32,963 bases of DNA from Intoshia linei (taxonomy: Eukaryota > Orthonectida > Rhopaluridae): contig LWCA01000306.1 of NCBI GenBank assembly GCA_001642005.1, positions 1-32,963 on the forward strand. Direction: 5' to 3'. Under the pieces are notes generated by a model. That model had not been told where the DNA came from. It saw only the letters and a list, made by a program, of their open reading frames with translations, and did no database searches. This document shows, piece after piece, positions 9,501 to 21,500 of the stretch (position 1 is its first letter; every line of letters begins with the position of its first letter). A program made the position numbers and the translations under genes.

Positions 9501-12500
9501 ATCAATTGTTTCTTGATTCTACTCAAAGTAGCTTTTCCTCTTGGCGGAGCACAATAGCCTAAAATTTTTTTTTAATTTGAAACTTCAGTTTAATTTTTAA
9601 ACAATGTTAACACGGATAGCTACAATTAAAAATTAAATATTTAACGGTTTAGTAAGATGCAAAATTTAGCTTCAGTTTAAATTGGTAGAGGCTGATTAAC
9701 AATTTTTTTATTAAAACACACCATAAAAACCATAATTTTTGAAAATACTCTCAAAATTAATAAACCTAGTTTGATTTGGTTGCCATCAATATATCTTCAT
9801 TAATAATTACCTATATAAGAATTTATCAATATATTATTATAATGGCTATAGATTTTTTGAAATTGCTCTTTTTGTATGTTTGAAATGCGTTTGTCTTTGT
9901 AAATTATTATCATTTCTACCTTGTATTCTACATTTGCATCAATATTGTCGATTCTCAATTTATTCTTGTTATATATACTTTTTAAGCAAACGCATTTTTC
10001 ATCTAAAATACATTTAGTACAACATATTACAACACTGTCCAACAAAATGACATTCCTGAAAATTTTTATTATTAATGTTAGAATATCTGACGATAAACAC
10101 ATCATCGTAAAAATTGTTTTGATTCTAATTCAAATGAACCCATTATGAAAATTTAAAAAACCCTTATTTTTGTAAATTTAACTTTATTTTTTAAATATTA
10201 AATCAGATCAATTCCGTCACAATTAGCATGTTATTTACTTATTCTCGCACTAATAATCAAGATTTTAAAAATTTTTAATCGTAAAAATCGTATTTTAAGA
10301 GGAAATTTATGAAAAATGCGATTTTTGTCGTTTTCAGATCATTTCCGTCACAATTAGCATGTTATAATAAAAAATATATTAAATTTAGTTATTGTGATAA
10401 TGTATACCTTACATAACATTCAAATAAATTAGTTTATATATTTTTTGTTTATCAATAGATAATATTATGTAATATAATAAAAAAAATTAAATTTCGATTA
10501 CAAATACATTTTTTGAAAAATTAAAAAAATATATATTTTTTTTTACAAATCCTTGTTTGGATTGGATTTTTTTCTGCCTTCCTGAAAATAAGATTTAGAT
10601 ATGTTATATCAAGTTATTCTCCTTCTAATGAACTATACGACATTATTTATCCAAGTCAGATTGCGTAGATATAAAAATATGTAAAAAAGTTACATTTATT
10701 ATTTATAAAAATTAATAATATATAAATGATTATTTCATTTCTCAAAATAATGTGCAAAAACTTAAATTCATGCTTCGTTTGTCGTGAAAATTTAAAAATG
10801 TTTGTATAATTGATAAATAATGTTAAGCTGCATCATGTGTACCATTGACGTTATTCTATAATATCAAAAAAAAAATTTTAAAATTAAAGCTATATTTTAT
10901 TTTATTTATTACATTTTGTTTTGATGTTTGTAGTGGTTAAACGTAGAAATGTTTCCAAATTTTTCCAAAAAAATTCTCAAATCTGTGAATCAGTAAAGTT
11001 TAAAAAATTACCTTTATATAGTTTAAAATCATTCCTCACAAAAACAAAATATTTTTCGTTTTTCAATTTTTCAATGTCCCATGTTAAATAAACAGTTTTA
11101 TTGTAAATTGAAACAACATTGATTTTAAATTGAGAGTCTAAAATCAAACATTAATTTGAATTATCTTGTTTTTAAAATTCTGTACACAAATTTTAACAAA
11201 ATAAAATTAAGTGGGAATATTTAACTTTAAATTAAAAAGTAATGTGAAATGAGGGTCCACGGTGAAACCAGTTTGGGAACCAGTCCTTTAAAGGATTGAT
11301 AATAGTGAATGTAGCATTTTAACTAAGATTTTATTATTGAATTTATTTTTATGGTAGAATTAAAAACGTCTGCCCTCAGCAGATCTAGGTCCTGTTTGTA
11401 CGTAGTACAAAACAGTCAACCTAGTAATTATATTATCTGTTAATATAAAAGTTGATAATAATACCAGTAAGATTAGAATCATTGCTACATTTCAATACAT
11501 TTTCTTTAACAATGATGGGTTTTTTGGTATATAAAGTAAAATTTCCATAAGAAACTTTAATATAATAAATTCCTTTCATTTTGAAAAAAATGTTTATACA
11601 TGAATCGTTTGTAGAATTGTAAAAAAAATAATCATCACAATTGTATTTTATATATACCATATATTCATTTTTAAATTTATCCTTAAACAAATCATGAGAA
11701 TCCCAAGACAAACGAAAATGATTTATATCAACATAATCTACATTGATATTTTGATTTAAATTTTCAAAATTGAAATTATTCAACTTTTGTGGACATTTCA
11801 ATTGACTATTTAAATTTTTATTAAAATTAAATTTTCCCATTTTTTCAATTTTTTTAGTATTTTTGATATCTAATTTTTTTGCAGATTGAAAAGATTCACA
11901 CGAATCAAAGTCTTTTTCAAAGTACTGAGATTTGAACAAAGGAAATCTTAATTTACAGTGATACATTTTCAATAAATCTTTCGGAACATATTTGATGTGA
12001 TTTTTTATATTTGTTATTTCATGTTTTAAATTTAAATTTAAGTAATTCAAAAATGTATTGGTTTCAAATATAGAATTAACTTGATAAAGATTTTGAGAAT
12101 TCTGGATAAATAATGATCTGGGTTTGTTAAAATTATATTTGATCAATTTTTTAAAGTTGTCACCATTTTGAATATTCCAAAAATTTTCAATATTTGATTT
12201 TGAATATAATTTTGATTTAAAGAAATTATCCAAAACATTTTTTACTTGTTTAAAACAATCGAAAATGTTTTGTATAACTGATTCTTTCAGTTTAAAAGGC
12301 ATATCATTATTTTTTTCATTATTAATTTGACAAATATACCCTTTAGTTCCTACATTTTCTTGGATTTTACCATTTAAATCAAATTTTTTACTGTCAATGT
12401 TGATGATATTTCTGTTTTTCATTTTTATTAAAGTAATCCAATCAGTTTCATTTGAAAATATTTTCGGATTCATTGGTATAGTATTTTTCAATAATATTTT

Positions 12501-15500
12501 AAATTTTATTTCGTAGTGTTCCAATCTATACAAGTAATTTTCAAAATGAGTATTTTTCGTCATTTCACACAATGGTATCCAATCTTCGTCGAGTTTTCTA
12601 TAGTATATTGAATAATTTGTGGAATCCGTTTGTACTAAATTATTTTATTTTATTAAAGATTAAATAAATGTTGTCAAAAATGGAGGCAATGCTGAGTATA
12701 TGTCAAAATGGACAAGTTTAAAAAAATTTTAAAAAAAGTGTTTTTAAAGGGCTATTTTTAACATTTTAAAAGATCTTCAAAATCTTTAAAAATTACGTGA
12801 AAAAAACTTCCCTTAAAACCCTAACAAATCTTTGACCCATAATTATCTTCAAAATCTTTAAAAATTTAATGAAAAAATATGAATAATATGATAATTAGTA
12901 AAATCGATGATTATGTCACTCTAAGGCAGGGGTATCAATTGTGCGGCCTCCTTCTAATGTGTTATATTTATATGTATAATTTATTTAATTATATATCAGT
13001 TATATAAATTTGCAAATCAACATTTTTATTTTTTCATCATATTTATCATTTTTTTTCTAGTATGTATTTACGTATTTAGCTATTTTTATTAATTAATTAA
13101 AACTGTTAATTTAATCATTATTTAATTAAACATTTTTTTGTTGTGCCCGCGTAATATTTTTGTCCCATATTAGAAATAATTCCGCCTTTCTGTACTAATT
13201 ATTCTCAACTTCTTACTTTTTGACTTTACGATAATCACTTTTTGAACCTTTTGTATTATGATAACTTTATAAAATATTAATTATATTTTTAATTTTCTTT
13301 AACTACTTGAAAGTTTGGTTTAAAAAAAAATCTTAAAAACCACTCTTGAAAGTTTGGTTCATAAAAAATCTTCAAATCATTATTTTTTGAAAATAAAGTA
13401 TTTTCGTCATTTTTTTGTGATTTTAATTAAGTAAAACGCAGAAACTAATAATACAAAAAAAACTACACTCACCTGTCACGAATCTGCGTCACATTTTACA
13501 TATCGTCATACAATTTTTATATAAATTAATCGATTAGAATTAACACAGTTCAATTTTTAGCTCGGCTTCTAAAGAGTTCATATTACTTTTTTTCATTAAA
13601 ATGTATTTAAAACGTAAATAACTGAATTTCATAATGACACTCAAATTTTCACAGTTGAAATAAATTTTTGGTAATTATAAATTTGGAATTTTTATATTTG
13701 ACCAATATTACAAAAACGCCCTGTGAGGTTAAATATTTCATTTATTCAGTCCAAATTTGGTATATGTCTTAGTGGGTCGTATATTAATCGTATCCATTTT
13801 TCAAATAAAATCATTGGCGCCAATTAAGACAAAGGGGGGAAAGCGCGCGAAAACCTTAAAGAGACCGAAAACCGCTTAATGTTTTTACGGTAAATTTTTC
13901 TAAAAATATATTTTTAGGGGTTTTTAAGTACCCTCTTCAGCGTGGTATAGGGTATTTTCAACAAAAATCAATTTTTGTAAAAAACGAACAGTCCTAATAC
14001 TGTTATGTATTACATATACACGAGGTGACTAGGGATATATACTAGAAAAAACAGTACAAATATTTTTTTGATACACAAACTGAAAAGTCTTGGCATCACT
14101 GTACTAGAGCTTGAATTCTTAACCTTTTTCTATTTATCACCCCAGGTTAAGAACCCATGTACTAGCAAGTAAGATTGGATTATTCGAAATACCGATTCAT
14201 CGCATACAAAAATACGAATATGCAGTTCTGTGAGTTATCTGATTTTTTTGATTTCTGTACAGAAATGATTAATTTCCTTGCAAAATCTTATACACCGGTA
14301 ATGATTTTTATAAAAGACTAGCTTGGCAGTTTTGTACTACGTATAAACAGCACCTAGCTCTGCCGAGGGCACTCTTTTATTATACCAAAAAAATAAATTT
14401 ATGTTGAAAATCTAACTTAAAAATCCTACTATTCAATATTATCAATCCTTTAAAGGAGTGGTTCCCAAATTTGTTTCAGGTGGAACCGTCATATCACATT
14501 ACATTTTTACTTTAAAGTGAATTATTCCATCTTAATTTTGTTTTGTTAACATTTGCGGTAAAGAATTTTAAAAACAATTATTACCCCATTTTTTTTAATT
14601 TATTAGACAGAATGTGTGTATAATATTAAAAATAAAGTAAAAACAGTCCAATCCTAAAAATTGTCATAAATAGCATAAATTCCAAAAAAATAAAATTAGG
14701 TCCAATCCTAAAAATTGTCATAAATAGCATAAATTCCAAAAAAAATAAAATTAAAGAAACCTATTTTGTCATTTTCAATGTGATGACATATATTCAGTAT
14801 CAATTTAATAAATAAATCCTAAAAATTGTCATAAATAGCATAAATTCCAGAAAAAATAAAATTATAAACTATTTTGTTATTTTGAGTGTGATGAACATAT
14901 ATTCAGAACCAATTGTGTATCAATAATTAATTGAATTTTCACTTTATAAATATTTCAGTCAAAATTTACCATTATTGCAAAAGATTGTAATATAAAAATG
15001 ATTGATGTTAAAAATGTGTCCATACTTTTGACCTTTTTTCTTGTTTTATAAAAAAATTGGATTGTCTAATGAAAATTTTCCTAAATGTAAATCAGAATGA
15101 ATACAGTATGATTAATTAAAAAAAATTAAAAAAAAATTAAAAACACAATTGTTGTCTTACCTATTTCAGATATCATGTTCTTTTTGAGACTCATTGAGAC
15201 GTCTCATCTTCATTATTTTGGACTGTTAGCTACTTAATGTAGTTTTTCTTTTTACCATTTTATGTTAAATTTGTAACAATTATCAATAAAAAAAAAAACA
15301 CGTTTCAGTTAGTATAAATTTAATTTTTTATTTTATATTACGTTGTTGTAGTGTCATAAATTAAAGTTTACAAAATTTTTTGAAAATAAATAATTTGAAA
15401 TTTAAAAATTGCGTAAAAATGAATTATATAGATTTTCACCCATATGTCTTTACTGGAAATGTGTAGACGTACAATACACTTTTTTTTTGAAATTGTAGGA

Positions 15501-18500
15501 TCAATATTTACATTTTCAATTTTGGATTTTAATCGAAATATTTGAAAAATATTGGTTGATGAAATATTAAAAATTATTTTTCACCGGGAATGCGTAGATT
15601 TCTGGGGTTGAAATTTTGTATTTATATCAACTGGAATAAGCTATATCAGAATAATCTTTTTTTTAATTTTCGGACTGTTAATTATTTCACATTTATTGTT
15701 TTAATAAAATGATTCGAAAAAAAAATATATGAATACTAAAATGCTTTTTTAACCGTGAAGTCGTCACTTATTCGGATTGAGTTTTTTTGTGTGTTAACAG
15801 GATACAACTGTATCACCTGTAAATTTTAATAAAATCTAGGGCTGTTTTCAAAAAAAAGGAAGGGTAATTTGGGGTTTTGGCCCTGAAGATATAATTTTTT
15901 TTAAATTTAAATTTATGATAATGTTTATGATTTTAAAATTCGCATCAGCGTATATATTTTTATAAATTCTCTAACTTGTTTAATTTTCAAAAAAAGAGAC
16001 AACAGGGGTTTTTGACCCTTAAGATGTGAAATTGGGAGGTTGAAATTTATCTTATTATATGTCCCGGAAAAAATTGTAATTAAAATGTGGTCTTTAAAAA
16101 ATTCTAAGAGTATTAGTTATTTCAATAAAGTAGGACACACACACACATACACACAGACAAATAAAAATCGCGTCGCATATTATATAAGTTAGGATATAAC
16201 ATTAGTCCTAAGTTATTCATTTACTTGTAATTCCAAGTCATTTTGTCAGATTAAAGATCAATTCAAGCCCTAATGAAAAAAAGGTTGGTAAACACTGCAT
16301 ACATTATACGCTACATATTCAATAACCGCATGAATCGAATGAATTATGCATATTTGAAATAAAAATAACAAACCTTCGTCAATAAAAATTGGTTTCTTCC
16401 AACTAAGACAATATCTGCCAGTTTTTGACGAAAATGATACATATGGTTCATTCCACAAATATTCCACAATTATTGATTTGTTTTCATTTAAGGTTTCAAA
16501 AGTATTAATAACATAAACGTTAGCATATGTGAATGATCCATGCATATTTTTCTCGGAATCTATTAATGCAATTCTTGAAACTACATTATTGATATCTGGG
16601 AACATGGAAAATGTAAAGTTTCTTTCAACGCAGGGTTGATATTTTTCCTCTAAAAATTGAAAATGCTAAAATTAATTTTCACTTACGTTTTCCAACTCGC
16701 AAACCCAATATTTTTACAAATGAAAATAGTCAGTTGAGTTCACGAATCGGGTAAAAGTGAATAAAATATTTTTTAAGTGTTGACGAACTGTGTGTTCCCT
16801 GACCAGCAGAGTCAAAAATTAAGTAATTTTAATTTTACCGATTTAACTAACCAATCTAAAAGTAAATTATATGTTTTGTATTACTACAGATTATAATCAT
16901 AACTGTGTATTGGACAACACCTTGGAGAGGGCCAGAGCTATATGGTTCGAGCTTACTATTTTAATTTATTAATAGGTAATGTTGGAAAATTTCTTATTTT
17001 TAATTTTTAGACAATAAACGATCGATTAAACAGTGTCCTATGCTGGCTTTCCACGGTCCTGGAATTAGGGTGTTCACTTTTGAAGCTTTTTTGAAGTTAA
17101 AAAAATAATTTTGCACATGTATGCTTTTTTTGATTTAACCGTGATTTAAATAAAATGAAATTTAACCTGGTAAGATTTTAAGAATTTCAAGAACACTCCA
17201 AGTAGAATTGGGTTGACTATAAATTTGAATTTTCAAAAATAAAGGATTGGTAAGATAATTTTCAGAGTTTAATTGAGAAAAAAGACTAGGAGAATACGTC
17301 CATTTTAAATGCAAATTTTTACTATTCTCATTAAAAAATGCATCAAATTGATAAATTGAATTGAATTCTATTGATTCATTAAATAAATCCAAATGATTGT
17401 TCGAATTATATAATATATTAGGAGGCTCTACATGTTCTATATTTGGAATAAACTCTGATTCCATAAATGTTATTGGATCGTATATATTATTTAAAGAAGA
17501 TTCGACTTGTTCAAACCCGTCAACTGTGTCTAAATGCAATAAATAATCAAAATTATTTATATTTCCATCATGATGCATCAATTGAATATCCGAATCAAAT
17601 TTTAAAGTTTCATTTACGTGATTTTGTTGTTTGTTCTGGTTAATCCCATAAGTTTTATAGACATCTGAATATGCATTTTTATATACATTTAAATTGGAGT
17701 TTAAATTTGGCTTGAAATAAACATTATTTAATTTTTTAGGTTCATTATAATTAAATCTATTTAATCCAGCAAAATTTGAAACATCAGACTTTTCAAATCC
17801 TACATTAACTGCATCTGTATTATTATTTAAATTTTTATCCATTTTGACATTATTATCATATTTATCATTTTTTAATATATTTATACCATCCAAAGGTTCA
17901 GTCTTTTTAGTTATATTATCAAGATAAATTTTTGTAGATGAATCAACGAGTGATTCGCTAACACCAATTGTCTCTTTGTCTAGTTCATTCTCCATCAACT
18001 TAGAAACCTTAAAATCATTATTTTCAAAATTATCCAAAATTTTTGATTCATGTAATTTCATAATTTCATTTTTATAATTTTCAATTAAAGTTGCTTCGTC
18101 GGATAAAGATTCCAATTCCTTAAATTTAGAGAATTTCAAAATTTTATCCTTCTCAATCACTTTTTTAATTTTTTTAATTGATTCTCCGTTTGCATGATTT
18201 TTAACAAATTCTAATTTGTTAACATCTTTAAGTTCTTCTAAACCATTAAAAGAACTGGCTATAATATCGCCTTTATTCTCTATATTATTTATAACCTCCG
18301 ATAATTCATCTTTTTCTTCATTTTTAAGAGTTTTTAAATTTTCCATAGTACTAGCCTTAAGAGTGTCTACGAGTGTATCTTTTTCAAGATGGTCTTTTTC
18401 AAATTTTTGGTTGTTGTCAAATTTACAAATGTTATCAAAAGTATCAACATTAGAAATATCTCCAATTTTTTTGTCGTGTATTGAAACATTTTCGCCTAGT

Positions 18501-21500
18501 AGAATTTTTGCAGCATTTATAGTTTTTTCTATATTTATATTTGATGCGACTTTTAAATCTTTGCCTTTTTCAAATTCTTTTAATTCATCTGAATATTTTT
18601 CATTTTTTTGTGTTTCTCTCAAATTAAAAACAATTTCATACAAGTTGATTAATTCAATTTTGTCAATAATTCCATCTTTGTTAATATTTCTGTTGGATTC
18701 AATATTTGAATCATTATTCATTTTTTCAATATCCATCCTTGAGCATAGTTTATTTTCAATTTTTTTTCCTAATTCATCTTTTTGAATTTTATCACCAATT
18801 GCTAAACTGATATTGTCAATTTTTTCAAAATCAAGAGCTATAATATTTTTTTCGACTTTTGGATTATCCGTTAATTTTTCCTTATTTTCAATTATATTAT
18901 CCTTATTATTATCAATATTTTTATTATTTTCACTTATTTCGTCGTTTTCTATTATTTTAAATGTATCGACACATTTGGGAACTATGATATCTGTATTAAC
19001 TTTAATTTCTGTATCTTTTTCAATCTTTTTCATTTTTTCATAAAACTTGAGATTATCATCTTTTCCCATATTAGAAATATTATCAAGAGTTAGGTCCATT
19101 ATTTGTTCCTCAATAATTTCACCCTTTTTGACACTCCTATCCTCATCAACATTAAACATTTTTCCGAGAGTTGTAACATTTTCACTGATTAAAGGTTTAT
19201 CAATATGGATTAGGTTATCATCCTTCATAATCTTCTCATCTTGTTTAATTTTACCAATCTTCTCAATTGATTCCGTTGGTTTTATATTTTTCTCAATTAT
19301 ACCTCCATTTTCATTATCATTAAAATTAATATTTTCTTGAAATGTTAAATGTTCATGTATTATATCGTTTTCAATACATAATTTTAATCGACTCCATTTT
19401 AATTCCGATTTTGAAATTTCGTTCAAAATTTTCTTGTCTACACGTTTGATATTGTGTACTTTTTTTAATTCTAATATGGTATAGTATAAAATTAAAATTT
19501 CAAAGACTACAAAATCTCCATTAAATTCATTGATTTCTTTAGCTTTGTTGGCTTCTCTCGTAGTACTGAAATATCCAAATTTCTCATTAGTTATTATTTT
19601 AAATTCTTTTAATGTATGGAATAAATTTTTATAATTTTCTTGATTCAAACCATACACTAAATTTGTCCAACAACTTTCATTATTCTCACGTCCCATCCAG
19701 TATTCTGGGTGAGTGCTTACGTATTTCTAAATTTATTAATTTTTAGTACCCTATACCGTTTAGACCACTGGTTTTCAACATTTTAAATTTCGCTACCCCC
19801 TTCTGAACAACAAATATTTTCGCGACCCCTCCTTTTATTACCAACAAACAAAAAATTTTTTATATCTGAAATATTAACTTTACTTAATTCCATTGATCAA
19901 TTCATGTATTATAAAAAATTTTTCGAATGAGATTAAAAAAATTTAATATATTACATACTTTAAATTAATGAAAAATTTTCCCCTTTAACACTAGGAACTT
20001 TTTCTTTTATTTTTACCTGAAACCAAAGACAGCTTAAACCAGTGGTTCTTAAACTTTATCCGTTATGGACCACTTGTCACAAAAAAAAATGTGTGTAGAC
20101 CACATAATTTTTAAAAAAATCCCCTTAATACTGAACACGTCACTAAGGTACCATTTAAATTTTTTTATTATATATTCCTCCTTAAATTGAAAATTTAATA
20201 TTAATTTGGACATGTTAGCTCAATGGCGTTTATTAATCAATTATTAATTTCAAACATAATTATGGTGAACTACCGTATCCGAGACCTTTCTACCGATGGA
20301 TCTCAACGAAAAATTTTTAAGATATGGTTTTAATTTACTAAATTGAGAATAAAATTTTTTTTTGAATATCAACTAATTTGTGTGATAAATTTAAAATGTC
20401 AACTCAAGATTCTTAAGAGGTAAATTTGGTTATATGATGTTATAAATCGTTTGTAAAAAATTTACAAATTTTTTTAAGGGGTTATTTTTTATTTTAGGAG
20501 TGGCCACTAGCTAGGTTCGGTTCTGGGAACGACTATCAAACTGAGTTAAATCGTTACATATATTAAATTTAACGCACGTGAAAATTATTCACGTTATTCA
20601 GTAGATTTTCACTTCATTTTTATAAAATGATATTTACGTTCACTAATAATAATAAAAAATAATCAATAATCAATAATATTCTAATTTAATATTATTGTTT
20701 AAAAAAAAGGTTATCTTTATTTTATTAAAAATTTTTCTTGTGGGCCACTTTGAGACCTTTTTTTTTATTTATAATTTAAAAATTTAATATTCTTGTTTTG
20801 AAGTTTACTATTCTCAATTTGAAATTTGTTATTATCATTTTAAAGTTGGTTATTCTTATTTTGAAATTAAAAAGGTATAGAATATGTAATATCAAAATTA
20901 ACACACCACATTTTAGTTTGGACTGTAATATATTATATAGTTTTATTAAAACTAAAACTCGACGGAACACATATTTCTGCCAAAATGTTTCGCAGGTCTC
21001 TTTAAAAATAACTAAATAATATCAAAAACTTAGAGCACTGATTTTTAATTGATGCACCAGCGTACACTAGTGCGCGCTGAGACATCTAAAACAAATTTTA
21101 AACGATTTTAAATTTTAAATGGTGGATTTTCAACCCTTGTTAATATTAAAAATAAAAAAGACAAATAATTAAATGTTTAAAATTAATAATATCTCTGTCT
21201 CTTATTCGACTGAAATTAATAAAATTGATAAAACTCATCAAGCTAAAATTTCAAAAACTAAATAATTATTTTAAAATATATTTAGTTTTATTATTAATTA
21301 TTGCTCACTTTAAGACAGAGGTTCCCAACCGGTCGAGAGAAGTTGAATATTTTTATGTTTTATTTTTCATAATAATACACAAAAATTTTTATTATAATTT
21401 TATTAAAGGTCGCAAGACTAAAAAAGTTAAGAACCATAGCTTTAAAATATTAGTTCCGATTCCTGACTAAAATAATTATTATTATAGTAGTATAAACTTT

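Larger units (their letters stand above)
12635..16373 (-). other. Intron 11
   Basis: 3.7 kb. Holds the 12927 hAT fragment, the 50-bp hairpin insertion and the 1.88-kb Helitron-like element. The stretch 13200-14090 includes attggcgccaattaagac and a G-rich run, but no recognised feature. Confidence 0.7.

Noticed and set aside
9921-10148. 75-residue plus-strand hydrophobic reading
   Set aside because: Antisense to the FN3-4 exon, which has much better domain and splice support.
16926-16960. Possible tRNA-like ggttcgagc box
   Set aside because: No matching A box, acceptor stem or cloverleaf could be drawn around it.
17066-17100. tagggtgttcac as a second hAT end like the one at 23160
   Set aside because: The element would have to run rightwards into exon 10 and no partner end or target duplication exists.
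18216-19340. Three plus-strand open readings rich in Ser, Phe and Ile
   Set aside because: They lie antisense to exon 10; its Lys/Asn/Glu/Asp codons read as Phe/Ile/Ser/Leu on the other strand. Composition explains them.
20776-21019. Opposing readings with NFK-x-RI and LKLVILILK repeats
   Set aside because: Produced by a 21-bp tandem repeat; both strands stay open because the unit is a multiple of three.
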